Origin: Rhodobacterales bacterium HKCCE3408
GTDB lineage: Bacteria; Pseudomonadota; Alphaproteobacteria; Rhodobacterales; Rhodobacteraceae
Assembly (NCBI GenBank): GCA_015689705.1
Contig: WVSN01000005.1
Location: forward strand, 1-64,000
Direction: 5' to 3'
DNA: 64,000 nucleotides
Shown here: positions 31,970 to 41,427 of the stretch, in pieces
Layout of the letters: each line of letters begins with the position of its first letter
How positions within the stretch are numbered: position 1 is the stretch's first letter
Position numbers and translations under genes: made by a program
The notes under the pieces: generated by a model
What the model was told of the DNA's origin: nothing
Databases searched by the model: none
The model's input: only the letters and a program-made list of their open reading frames with translations

Positions 31970-34362
31970 GCCTGCCGATCGAAGCGGTCCTGCCGGACCT
32001 CGTGACGGCCCTGAAGGCCGAGGGTCGGGCCGTGCTCGAAGCGCCGCCCGGCGCGGGCAAGACGACGCGTGTGCCGCTGGCCATGCTCGAAGCCGGCCTG
32101 ACGACGGGCCGGATCGTCATGCTGGAGCCGCGGCGCCTTGCCGCCCGGGCTGCCGCCGAACGCATGGCCGAGACACTTGGCGAGACACCCGGCCAGACCG
32201 TCGGCTACCGCATCCGGGGTGAGTCGGCGGTGGGACGCGAGACCCGGATCGAGGTCGTCACCGAGGGCATTCTGACACGGATGCTGCAGAACGCGCCGGA
32301 CCTGCCGGGCATCGGCGCGGTTATCTTCGACGAATTCCACGAACGCTCGCTCAATGCCGATCTCGGCCTCGCCCTGACATGGGAGGTGCGGCAGGCGTTG
32401 CGGCCGGACCTGATCGTCCTCGTGATGTCGGCGACACTCGATGCCGGGCCGGTCGCCGCGCTGCTGGACGATGCGCCGCGCATTTCGTCCGAGGGCCGCG
32501 CCTTCCCGGTCGAAACCCGCTGGCGCGACGCCCCGCCACCGAAGGAGGCGCGGTTTGAGACCACCTTGGCCGATCTGGTCCGGAAGGCCATTGCCGAGAC
32601 CGAGGGCGGCGTGCTGGTCTTCCTGCCCGGCGAGGGCGAGATCCGGCGCGTCGCCGCCGCGCTTGGGCCACATCTGCCCGCAGACGTGGTCCTTCAGCCA
32701 CTCTACGGCGCGCTGCCCCTGCCCGAGCAACGCGCCGCGATCCGGCCGCTGCAGACCGGACGGAAACTGGTCCTCGCAACCGCAATCGCCGAGACCTCGC
32801 TGACGATCGAGGATATCCGCGTCGTCGTCGATGGCGGCCGGGCGCGGCGAGCCCGGCACGATCCCGGCGCAGGAATGACACGGCTGGTGACCGAGCCCGT
32901 GTCGCGCGCCGAGGCCGATCAGAGACGGGGCCGCGCCGGCCGGGTCGCGCCCGGGATCTGTTACCGGAACTGGACGCGCGGCGCCGAGGGCGCGCTGCCG
33001 CTCTTCCCGCCTGCAGAAATCGAAACTGCCGATCTCGCCGGTCTCGCGCTCGACCTGGCGCTTTGGGGATCGGCCGAGGGGCTGGCCTTCCTCACGCCGC
33101 CACCCGAGGGTCCGCTGGCCGAGGCCCGGTCGCTTCTCACCTCGCTCGGTGCCCTCGACGCGGAGGGACGGATCACCGATCACGGACGCAACCTCGCCGC
33201 CATGCCGCTGCACCCGCGCCTTGCGCATATGCTCGCGCTCGGCGGGGCGCCTGCGGCGGAGATGGCGGCGCTGCTGTCCGAGCGCGATCCGGTGCGGGGA
33301 GCCGGCGCCGATCTGGGACTGAGGCTCCGCGCCATCCGCGACGGCAGTGGCGATCGCGCGACGGTCGCGCGCATCCGCACGGAATCGAAGCGCCTGCGAC
33401 CGCTGGCCTCCGGCAGCCCGCAGCCGCCCGAGGTACTGGCCGCGCTGGCCTATCCCGACCGGATCGCGCTTCGCCGCCCCGGCGATGCGCCGCGCTATCT
33501 CCTCTCCGGCGGGCGTGGCGCCGCGCTCGATCCGGGCGATGATCTCGCAACGCAGCGGCTGCTTGTCGTCACCGATCTGGACGGCGACCCCCGCGAGGCG
33601 CGCATCCGCGCCGCCCTGCCGATCGCCGAGACGACCGTGCGCGACCTGTTTGCCAGCCAGATCCGGCAGCAGTACATCTGCGAATGGTCACGCCGCGAGC
33701 GTCGGGTCGTCGCCCGCCGGCAGGACAGGCTCGGTGCGATCGCCCTGTCCGACGCGCCATGGCCGGACCCGCCGGCCGAGACTGTGGCGGCAGCCCTGCT
33801 CGACGGGATCCGCGATCTCGGAATCGAGGCGCTTGGCTGGCGTGATGCAAGCCGGCGGCTCCGCGCCCGGATAGCCGTTTCCGGTCTGCGCGACGTGTCG
33901 GATGCCGGACTGCTCGGCGCGCTCGAGGATTGGGCCGCACCATTCCTTGCCGGACTGCGGAGCGCCGACGACCTGCGCCGCTTCGACCCCGGCGAGGCGT
34001 TGCGCGCCTGGCTCGGACATCACGGCATGGTCGAGCTAGATCGCATGGCACCGGCAAACTGGCAGAGCCCGCTCGGCCGTGCTGTCCCCATCGAGTATGG
34101 CGACGACGGGCCCGAGATCGCGCTCCGGCTTCAGGAGGTTTTCGGCACCACGCGCCATCCGCAGGTTGGCGGCCAGCCCCTGAAGATGACACTTCTGTCG
34201 CCCGCGGGACGGCCTGTGCAGGTCACGACCGATCTGCCCGGCTTCTGGGACGGGTCCTATGCGGATGTGCGGAAGGACATGCGCGCGCGCTATCCCAAGC
34301 ATCCGTGGCCCGAGAACCCGCGCGAGGCGGCCCCGACCCTGCGCGCGAAGCCGCGGGGATGA
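31966..34362 (+). CDS. hrpB: ATP-dependent RNA helicase HrpB
   Basis: The 798-residue DEAH-box helicase starts at GTG 31966, overlapping the previous stop. Motif I is EAPPGAGKTTRVPL; motif II is DEFHER (a DEFH variant usual in HrpB); motif III SAT and motif VI QRRGRAGR are present. The HrpB-specific C-terminal domain ends GFWDGSYADVRKDMRARYPKHPWPENP (quoted in part). Its biological role in bacteria is poorly defined. The frame is open upstream to 31615, but that overlaps the DUF3108 gene and is a shadow. Confidence 0.94.
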   Translation: MSLPIEAVLPDLVTALKAEGRAVLEAPPGAGKTTRVPLAMLEAGLTTGRIVMLEPRRLAARAAAERMAETLGETPGQTVGYRIRGESAVGRETRIEVVTEGILTRMLQNAPDLPGIGAVIFDEFHERSLNADLGLALTWEVRQALRPDLIVLVMSATLDAGPVAALLDDAPRISSEGRAFPVETRWRDAPPPKEARFETTLADLVRKAIAETEGGVLVFLPGEGEIRRVAAALGPHLPADVVLQPLYGALPLPEQRAAIRPLQTGRKLVLATAIAETSLTIEDIRVVVDGGRARRARHDPGAGMTRLVTEPVSRAEADQRRGRAGRVAPGICYRNWTRGAEGALPLFPPAEIETADLAGLALDLALWGSAEGLAFLTPPPEGPLAEARSLLTSLGALDAEGRITDHGRNLAAMPLHPRLAHMLALGGAPAAEMAALLSERDPVRGAGADLGLRLRAIRDGSGDRATVARIRTESKRLRPLASGSPQPPEVLAALAYPDRIALRRPGDAPRYLLSGGRGAALDPGDDLATQRLLVVTDLDGDPREARIRAALPIAETTVRDLFASQIRQQYICEWSRRERRVVARRQDRLGAIALSDAPWPDPPAETVAAALLDGIRDLGIEALGWRDASRRLRARIAVSGLRDVSDAGLLGALEDWAAPFLAGLRSADDLRRFDPGEALRAWLGHHGMVELDRMAPANWQSPLGRAVPIEYGDDGPEIALRLQEVFGTTRHPQVGGQPLKMTLLSPAGRPVQVTTDLPGFWDGSYADVRKDMRARYPKHPWPENPREAAPTLRAKPRG

Positions 34363-34418
34363 GCGGTCCGGCGGCCAATGGGTGAAACGAGCCGTGCAAC
34401 CGGCGGCCGCGACCCGGG

Positions 34419-35492
34419 TCACTCCCCAGGCGCGGGCGGCGCTCCGATAGGAAGCCGGAGCCCGGCGCGCTCGGCGGCGGCGCGGGCGGTCGGATGGATG
34501 CGTTCAGACGGATCGATTCCGATCTTGCGCCGCCTCCGGGCAAAGAACAGCTTCGCCCATCCCTGCAGAGACCCCACCGACGGCGCCTTCGGATCGGTCA
34601 GGAACCGGTTCCGCCAGTAAAGCGGAAGGGGCAGCCCGGCGGCCTCGGCCTCGCCCAACATCCAGACGAGCGAGATGTTCGACAATGGCCGGGCCTGGTT
34701 CCAGCCATTGAGATGTCCGCCGATGTCGCCATGGGTTCCCCGGAACCACATCTGGATGACTGGCCCGACCCGCTCGGGCGGCACCTGCCACAGGACTGGC
34801 GCGAACGCCTCACGCGTCTCGTGCATAGCCAGCGCGTGCCGGCCGATCCGGACCGACGGGCCGAGCGCGTGGTTGTGGTAGGGGTGGGGCGTTCCCGAGA
34901 AGCGCCAGAGCAGCGGCCAGCGGACGCCGAGAGCGCGGACCGTGTCGTAGACGCCCATGAAGGCGATCGGCACCTCGGCGTGGCAGAGCGAGGATTTCAG
35001 CGCCTGCGCCTGGGTACCCTGCGGATCGGTCCGGTAGAGATCATAGACCCGGTCGAGCGTCTCTTGCCGGATCTGGGCCGGCCGCAGGAGACCCATCGTG
35101 TCGATCAGCCCGCCGAGCGAGCGGATCGCGTAGGCCCCGCGTGAAAAGCCCATCATGATGATCCGGTCGCCCGGCCGGTAATTGCGGGCGAGAAACAGGT
35201 AGGCGCGACGGATCATCCGGTTGATGCCGATGCCCGCCAGAACTTCGTGGGTGTGACGCCAGCCGCGCCACTGAATGCCAGGCTCGTAGTAGATCGTCAG
35301 GTTTGCCGACGGACCGACTTCGCTGAGCAGCCGGTAAGTCAGCCCGATATTGGTCTCGCGTCCGCGGACGAGCGTGGAATTGGTGCCGTCAAGCAGCACC
35401 ACATGGGTACAGGGAGGGCGCGTCTCGCGCAGTCGGACCGGCGGGTTGCGGAAGCCCCGAAGACGGGACCATATGGAGTCACTCCGCCGCAA
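34419..35492 (-). CDS. DUF2235 alpha/beta-hydrolase-like protein
   Basis: The 357-residue protein matches DUF2235, a domain shared with type VI secretion phospholipase effectors (Tle1) but also found in ordinary cytoplasmic hydrolases. The nucleophile elbow is MGFSRGAYAIRSL near residue 115; FMGVYDTVRALG and WFRGTHGDIGGHL give the catalytic Asp and His regions. The only family-length start is a TTG at 35492, directly after AGGAGG and inside the last 14 bases of the molybdo-subunit gene, so the two are coupled. No VgrG, PAAR or immunity gene is nearby. Confidence 0.82.
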   Translation of the reverse strand: MRRSDSIWSRLRGFRNPPVRLRETRPPCTHVVLLDGTNSTLVRGRETNIGLTYRLLSEVGPSANLTIYYEPGIQWRGWRHTHEVLAGIGINRMIRRAYLFLARNYRPGDRIIMMGFSRGAYAIRSLGGLIDTMGLLRPAQIRQETLDRVYDLYRTDPQGTQAQALKSSLCHAEVPIAFMGVYDTVRALGVRWPLLWRFSGTPHPYHNHALGPSVRIGRHALAMHETREAFAPVLWQVPPERVGPVIQMWFRGTHGDIGGHLNGWNQARPLSNISLVWMLGEAEAAGLPLPLYWRNRFLTDPKAPSVGSLQGWAKLFFARRRRKIGIDPSERIHPTARAAAERAGLRLPIGAPPAPGE

Positions 35493-37779
35493 TCGCCTCC
35501 TGTCCTTCCTGCAGCAGCGCCCAGACGCGGGACGGCGTGAACGGCATGTCTACCTTGTGGATACCGAGCGGCCAGAGCGCGTCCTGCACGGCGTTGGCCA
35601 CGGCGGCCAGCGCGCCGACCGTCCCGGCCTCGCCGCAGCCCTTCATGCCGAGCGGGTTGGCGGTGGATGGCACCGGTTCGGAATAGAACGCAATGAACGG
35701 CGTGTCACCGGCGCGCGGCATCCCGTAATCCATGAAGGTCGCGGTCAGAAGCTGGCCGGTCTCGTCATAGACCACATGTTCGGTCAGCGCCTGACCGAGG
35801 CCCTGGACGACACCGCCATGCACCTGCCCTTCGGCCAGCATCGGGTTCATCAGGTTGCCGAAATCGTCGGTGACGGTGTAGCGATCGACGCGGACCGAGC
35901 CGGTCGCGCGGTCGATCTCGACCTCGCAGATATGGCAGCCGTTCGGGTAGGACCGGCCCGGGAGCGTCGCCTTGACCTCGGCCGTCGCAAGGTCCGCCTG
36001 GCCCTGTTCGCGGGCCGCGTTCCCGGCCTCGACCAGCGTGACGACGACGTTCGATCCCGGCGAGCGGAACACCCCCTCCTCGGCGTCGAAGCTGACCTTG
36101 TCGGCCTCGAGCATCCCTTCGACGAAGGGCACCAGGCCGCCGATCAGCGCCGACACGGTCTCGCCCATGGCCATGCCCTGCACGGTCACCGAACGCGAAC
36201 CGCCGGTGCCGCCGCCGGTCTTGATCCGGTCGCTGTCGCCCTGGATGACCTCGATCTGGTCGAACGGGATGCCGGTACGCTCGTGCAGCATCTGCGCGAA
36301 GACCGTCTCGTGGCCCTGACCGTTCGATTGCGTGCCCACATACACATTCGCACCTGTCTCGGTGAGCTCGACCTTCGCGGTTTCGCTCGGGTCGCCGAGG
36401 ATACTCTCGATATAATAACAGATCCCCAATCCGCGAAGGGCACCGCCGGCCTCGGACGCCGCACGCCGCTTGTCGAAGCCGGCAAGGTCGGCGTGGGCCT
36501 CGGCCGAGGACAAAACGCGCGCGAATTCGCCAGTGTCGTAGAGCTCTCCGGAGGCGGTCTTGTAGGGCATCTTTCCCGGCGCGATGAAGTTCTTCCGCCG
36601 AAGCTCGCGCGCATCGAGGCCGAGGACACGCGCGGCGTGGTCCATCGTCCGTTCCAGCGTGTAGATCGCCTCCGGTCGCCCGGCGCCGCGATAGGCATCG
36701 ACCTGCGTCGTGTTGGTGTAGATGCCCTTGTTGTTCACGAAAGCCTTCGCGATGTCATAGACGCCCGTCAGCACGCGGGACGAGGCGTTCGACTGGATCG
36801 GCTGGCCGAACTGGGAATTGTAAGCTCCGAGGTTCGAGCGGCTTTCGACCTTGTAGGCGGTGATCCGGTAGTCGGCGTCGAAGCCGAGGGTCGCGACCGA
36901 GACGAGATCGCGGCCTCCATTGTCCGACAGCATCGACTCGGTGCGCTCGGCATACCACTTCACCGGCCGGCCCAGGTCGCGCGCGGCGAGCCCGACGAGC
37001 ATGTTTTCGGGGTAATTCATCGCCTTCATGCCGAATCCGCCGCCGACATCAGGCGTGGTGACGAGGACGTCATCCTCGGGCAGGCCCATCCAGTTGGCGA
37101 AATCGGTCTTGATGCCCCAGACGCCCTGCCCGGAGAACGCGATATGGACCCGGTCTCCGATCATCTCGGCCCATGCGCCGCGCGGCTCCATGGAATTGCA
37201 GATGATCCGGTTGTCCTCGATCTCGAGCGTGACCCGGTGGGCCGAACCGTCGAGTGCGGCGTCGACCGCGGCCTCGTCGCCGAGCGCCCAGTCATAGGCG
37301 ACGTTGTCGGGCGCTTCGGGGTGCAGGGTCGGACCGCCGGCGGCGATCTCCATGTGCGGGTCGAGCTCGTCGTAGTCGAACTCGATCAGTTCGGCGGCAT
37401 CCTTCGCGGCCTCGCGAGTTTCGGCCACGATGAAGGCGATCGGCTCGCCGACGAAGCGCACACGGCCCTCGGCCAGGATCGGCCGCGCCGGCGCGGCACC
37501 ATCCGACCCGTCACGGTTCTTCACCGTCGAGAAGCGCATGCCGTTCTTGAGCCCCTTTTCCGCCAGATCGGCAGCGGTGTAGATCGCGACCACGCCATCG
37601 GATGCCGCGGCATCGGTCACGTCGAGTGTGGTGATATCGGCATGGGCGACGGGCGAGCGGAAAACGTAGGCAACCAGCGCATCGGCGGGCGCATCGTCAT
37701 CGATATAGCGGCCGGATCCGGTCAGGAACCGGATATCTTCCTTGCGGATCACGGGCTGGCTCGTACCGAACTTGCTCAT
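35479..37779 (-). CDS. Molybdopterin-binding large subunit, xanthine dehydrogenase/CoxL family
   Basis: The 766-residue protein carries the molybdenum hydroxylase large-subunit plan: VGEPIAFIVAE in the N-terminal domain, DVGGGFGMK near 250, AYRGAGRPE near 360 and the catalytic Glu in GCGEAGTVG near 720. The AYRGAGRPE loop is that of form II CoxL-like enzymes, not the AYRCSFR loop of true CO dehydrogenase. Its substrate is therefore unknown. The FAD (CoxM) and iron-sulfur (CoxS) partners are absent here. MSKFGTSQP at 37779 is the preferred start. Confidence 0.9.
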   Translation of the reverse strand: MSKFGTSQPVIRKEDIRFLTGSGRYIDDDAPADALVAYVFRSPVAHADITTLDVTDAAASDGVVAIYTAADLAEKGLKNGMRFSTVKNRDGSDGAAPARPILAEGRVRFVGEPIAFIVAETREAAKDAAELIEFDYDELDPHMEIAAGGPTLHPEAPDNVAYDWALGDEAAVDAALDGSAHRVTLEIEDNRIICNSMEPRGAWAEMIGDRVHIAFSGQGVWGIKTDFANWMGLPEDDVLVTTPDVGGGFGMKAMNYPENMLVGLAARDLGRPVKWYAERTESMLSDNGGRDLVSVATLGFDADYRITAYKVESRSNLGAYNSQFGQPIQSNASSRVLTGVYDIAKAFVNNKGIYTNTTQVDAYRGAGRPEAIYTLERTMDHAARVLGLDARELRRKNFIAPGKMPYKTASGELYDTGEFARVLSSAEAHADLAGFDKRRAASEAGGALRGLGICYYIESILGDPSETAKVELTETGANVYVGTQSNGQGHETVFAQMLHERTGIPFDQIEVIQGDSDRIKTGGGTGGSRSVTVQGMAMGETVSALIGGLVPFVEGMLEADKVSFDAEEGVFRSPGSNVVVTLVEAGNAAREQGQADLATAEVKATLPGRSYPNGCHICEVEIDRATGSVRVDRYTVTDDFGNLMNPMLAEGQVHGGVVQGLGQALTEHVVYDETGQLLTATFMDYGMPRAGDTPFIAFYSEPVPSTANPLGMKGCGEAGTVGALAAVANAVQDALWPLGIHKVDMPFTPSRVWALLQEGQEAIAAE

Positions 37780-37855
37780 CGCCATCTTCCTCGCGCACTT
37801 CATGGGACGTATTCGGGGCGACAGTAGCGGTCTTCGCTCCGAGGTCCAGACCGGC

Positions 37856-37884
37856 TTGGCCTTTCCCGCGCGGTTCGCTAGATC
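37856..37884 (+). promoter_or_regulatory. Candidate promoter for valS
   Basis: TTGGCC (37856-37861) and TAGATC (37879-37884) have a 17-base spacer and lie 36 bases before the valS start in the divergent spacer. Confidence 0.35.
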
Positions 37885-37919
37885 ATTCCCCCGAACTGGG
37901 ACGGCATGAAGGCAAGCTC

Positions 37920-40900
37920 ATGGAAAAAACCTTCGACGCGAAGGCCGAGGAGCCGCGGATCTACGCCGCCTGGGAACAGGCCGGTGCGTTTCGTGCTGGC
38001 GCCAATGCCAAACCCGGAAAACCCGCCTTCACCATCATGCTGCCGCCGCCGAACGTGACCGGCGCGCTGCATGTCGGCCATGCCTTCAACCACACGCTGA
38101 TGGACATCCTGACCCGATGGCACCGGATGCGCGGCTACGACACGCTGTTCCAGCCCGGCCAGGACCATGCCGGGATCGCCACGCAGCTGCAGGTCGAGAA
38201 GAAGCTGAAGGCCGAGGGCAATGTCCGCCGCACCGATATGAGCCGCGAGGAGTTCGTGGGCCATGTCTGGGACTGGAAGACGCAGTACGGCGACACGATC
38301 ATCAACCAGATGAAGCGGCTCGGGAATTCCTGCGACTGGGACCGCAACGCCTTCACCATGTCGGGTGCGCCCGGCGCGCCCGAGGGCAACGACGGCAACT
38401 TCCATGACGCCGTCATCCGCGTCTTCGTCGAGATGTATGACAAGGGCCTCATCTACCGCGGCAAGCGGCTGGTGAACTGGGACCCGCATTTCGAGACCGC
38501 GATCTCGGATCTCGAGGTGGAGAACATCGAGACGCCGGGCTACATGTGGCACTTCAAGTACCCGCTCGCCGGTGGCGAGACGTATGAGTATTTGGAGAAA
38601 GATGAAGACGGTAACGTCGTGTTCCGCGAGGAGCGGGATTACATCTCGATCGCCACGACGCGGCCCGAGACGATGCTCGGCGACGGCGCGGTCGCGGTCC
38701 ATCCGTCGGACGAGCGCTATGCGCCCATCGTCGGAAAGCTGTGCGAGATCCCGGTCGGGCCGAAAGAGCACCGCCGGCTGATCCCGATCATCACCGACCA
38801 TTACCCCGATCCGACCTTCGGCTCGGGTGCGGTGAAGATCACCGGCGCGCATGACCATAACGACTACGCCGTCGCGCAACGGGGCAATATCCCGATGTAC
38901 CGGCTGATGGATACGAAGGGCCACATGCGCGATGACGGCGCGCCCTATGCCGAGGCCGCGGCGCGCGCGCAGGAGATGGCGAACGGCGCGGAATTCACCG
39001 AGGCCGAAGTCGACACGCTGAACCTCGTCCCCGATCATCTGCGCGGTCTCGACCGGTTCGAGGCGCGGGCGAAGGTCGTCGAGGAGATCACGGCCGAGGG
39101 CCTCGCGGTGATGACCGTCGCCACCGATCCGCGGCTCGGCAAGCCGGCGAAGGCCCCCGTTTCGCCGGAGGAAGGCGGCGAGGACCGGGTCGAGGAGGAG
39201 AACCTCGTCCCCCTCGTCGAGGCCAAGCTCATCATGCAGCCGTTCGGCGACCGGTCGAAGGTCGTGATCGAGCCGATGCTGACCGACCAGTGGTTCGTCG
39301 ATGCCGAGACCGTCGCCAAGCCCGCGCTCGACAGCGTCCGCGAGGGACGGGTGAAGATCGTCCCGGAGAGCGGCGAGAAGGTCTTCTATCACTGGATGGA
39401 GAATATCGAGCCCTGGACGATCTCGCGGCAGCTCTGGTGGGGGCATCAGATCCCGGTCTGGTATGGGCCGCCCATCGCATCACGACCTGCATGGACCGAT
39501 CGGCAGCGAGAGCTGCAAGAGAAGCACGTCAGGACCGGAGGTCCTTTCAACGGGAAACGGGCCGAATTCTGCGGATCTTCGTGGGACGAGGTCCACGCGA
39601 TGGCGGCCGAATATTACGGCGACGATCGCATCATCGAGGTCGAAAGTCTCAAGGAGCTGGAGAGTTTTTTCGAGACCAAAGGCTTCGCAGATGGAACGCC
39701 GCTCGTGCGCGACCCCGACGTCCTCGACACGTGGTTCTCCTCCGGTCTCTGGCCATTCGGCACACTCGGCTGGCCGGAACAGACGGAAGAACTGAGTCGC
39801 TATTTCCCGACCGACGTCCTCATCACCGGGCAGGACATCCTGTTCTTCTGGGTCGCGCGGATGATGATGATGTCCGAGGCGATCATGGGGAAGGAGCCCT
39901 TCCACACCGTCTATCTTCACCAGCTTGTCCGTGACGAGAAGGGCAAGAAGATGTCGAAGACGACGGGCAACGTCATCGACCCGCTCGAGATCGTCGACGA
40001 GTTCGGTGCCGACGCGCTGCGGTTCACCAACGCGTCGATGGCCGCGCTCGGCGGCGTGCTGAAGCTGTCCAAGGACCGGATTGCAGGCTACCGCAACTTC
40101 GGCACGAAGATCTGGAACGCCGCGCGCTTTGCCGAGATGAACGAGGCACGCCCGGTTCCCGGCTTCGATCCCGCCGAAGTCACGCAAACGGTGAACCGCT
40201 GGATCGTGGGCGAGATCGCGCGCGCCCGGCTCGCCCATGACGAGGCGCTGGAGGGCTACCGGTTCAACGACGCGGCGAACCTCCTTTACGCTGTCACCTG
40301 GGGCAAAGTCTGCGACTGGTACCTCGAATTCGCGAAGCCGCTGCTGGCCTCGGACGACGACACCGTCGTCGCCGAGACCCGCGCGACGCTCGCCTGGGTC
40401 ATTGACCAGTGCCTCATCCTGCTCCACCCGGTCATGCCCTTCGTGACCGAGGCGCTCTGGGGCCGGATCGCCAAGCGCGACGGGATGCTGGTGACGACCG
40501 ACTGGCCGGACTACGGCGCAGAGCTGATCGACGCCGATGCCGACCGCGAGATGAACTGGGTCATCGCGCTGATCGAGGAGGTGCGTTCGGTCCGGGCGCA
40601 GATGGGCGTGCCGGCCGGCGCGCATGTGGCGCTTGTGCACACGAGGCTCGACCCGGCGGCGGCCGCCGCGTGGGAGCGGAACGCCGCGATGATCGAACGC
40701 CTCGCCCGGATCGAAAGCCTGACCGGCGTGTCCGAGATGCCGAAGGGCGCCGCGACGCTGACCGTCGAGGGCGCGGCGATGGCGCTGCCGCTTGCCGACC
40801 TGATCGATGTCGGCGCGGAGAAGGCGCGGCTCGAGAAGGCGATGTCGAAGCTTCAGAAGGAGCTCGGCGGGCTGCGCGGGCGGCTGTCGAACCCGAAATT

Positions 40901-41015
40901 CGCCGAGAGCGCGCCCGAGGACGTGGTCGAGGAGACGCGGCATAACCTCTCTCTCCGCGAGGAGGAGGAAGCGAAGATCCGCGAGGCGCTGAACCGGCTG
41001 GCGGAGATCGCGTGA
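37920..41015 (+). CDS. valS: Valyl-tRNA synthetase
   Basis: The 1031-residue class I synthetase shows the HIGH motif as PPPNVTGALHVGHAF (HVGH near 45), the CP1 editing domain, the KMSKS motif as KKMSKTTGN near residue 676, and a C-terminal coiled coil (AEKARLEKAMSKLQKELGGLRGRLSNP, cited in part). It is longer than E. coli ValRS (951). Part of the extra length lies at about residues 518-600, just before DVLDTWFSSGLWPFG, where composition and codon use are poorer in G+C than the rest of the gene. Confidence 0.95.
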   Translation: MEKTFDAKAEEPRIYAAWEQAGAFRAGANAKPGKPAFTIMLPPPNVTGALHVGHAFNHTLMDILTRWHRMRGYDTLFQPGQDHAGIATQLQVEKKLKAEGNVRRTDMSREEFVGHVWDWKTQYGDTIINQMKRLGNSCDWDRNAFTMSGAPGAPEGNDGNFHDAVIRVFVEMYDKGLIYRGKRLVNWDPHFETAISDLEVENIETPGYMWHFKYPLAGGETYEYLEKDEDGNVVFREERDYISIATTRPETMLGDGAVAVHPSDERYAPIVGKLCEIPVGPKEHRRLIPIITDHYPDPTFGSGAVKITGAHDHNDYAVAQRGNIPMYRLMDTKGHMRDDGAPYAEAAARAQEMANGAEFTEAEVDTLNLVPDHLRGLDRFEARAKVVEEITAEGLAVMTVATDPRLGKPAKAPVSPEEGGEDRVEEENLVPLVEAKLIMQPFGDRSKVVIEPMLTDQWFVDAETVAKPALDSVREGRVKIVPESGEKVFYHWMENIEPWTISRQLWWGHQIPVWYGPPIASRPAWTDRQRELQEKHVRTGGPFNGKRAEFCGSSWDEVHAMAAEYYGDDRIIEVESLKELESFFETKGFADGTPLVRDPDVLDTWFSSGLWPFGTLGWPEQTEELSRYFPTDVLITGQDILFFWVARMMMMSEAIMGKEPFHTVYLHQLVRDEKGKKMSKTTGNVIDPLEIVDEFGADALRFTNASMAALGGVLKLSKDRIAGYRNFGTKIWNAARFAEMNEARPVPGFDPAEVTQTVNRWIVGEIARARLAHDEALEGYRFNDAANLLYAVTWGKVCDWYLEFAKPLLASDDDTVVAETRATLAWVIDQCLILLHPVMPFVTEALWGRIAKRDGMLVTTDWPDYGAELIDADADREMNWVIALIEEVRSVRAQMGVPAGAHVALVHTRLDPAAAAAWERNAAMIERLARIESLTGVSEMPKGAATLTVEGAAMALPLADLIDVGAEKARLEKAMSKLQKELGGLRGRLSNPKFAESAPEDVVEETRHNLSLREEEEAKIREALNRLAEIA

Positions 41016-41057
41016 TGGCGCTAGGCGAAAGGCGCGCGGCGGCATAGATTACCGCCT

Positions 41058-41387
41058 ATGCGATCTTGGCACCGTCTCACCGAACAGCGCATCAAGGCCG
41101 CCGAGGCCAAGGGCGAACTGCGCGGTCTGGCCGGCGAGGGCAAGCCGCTGCCCGAGCGGCCGGAGGAGGCGTATATCGACGCCGGAACGGCTGTCGGGCA
41201 CCGGATGATGGCCGAGGCGGGCGCCCTTCCCGAGGAAGTGATCCTTCGCCGCCGGCTCGAGGAGGCGAAGGCGGCCTGGCGCGAGGTCCGCGGGACGGAG
41301 GCGGAGAAGCCCGCCATGGCGCGGATCGCCGAACTGACACAGAAGCTAGCCATCGCCGAGGAAGCGCGGAAGAAGTTCTTTCGCTGA
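41058..41387 (+). CDS. DUF1992 (DnaJ-C28-like) protein
   Basis: The 109-residue soluble protein has the DUF1992 core: LTEQRIKAAEAKGELRGLAGEGKPL followed by a helical Glu/Lys/Arg-rich tail. The same domain occurs in eukaryotic DNAJC28, without a J domain here. Function is unknown. It starts 42 bases after valS and may be co-transcribed with it and the next aminotransferase. Confidence 0.85.
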   Translation: MRSWHRLTEQRIKAAEAKGELRGLAGEGKPLPERPEEAYIDAGTAVGHRMMAEAGALPEEVILRRRLEEAKAAWREVRGTEAEKPAMARIAELTQKLAIAEEARKKFFR

Positions 41388-41427
41388 CCCTTGCGTCGGC
41401 GCGCGGATTGCGGCTTCTCTCCGCTTC

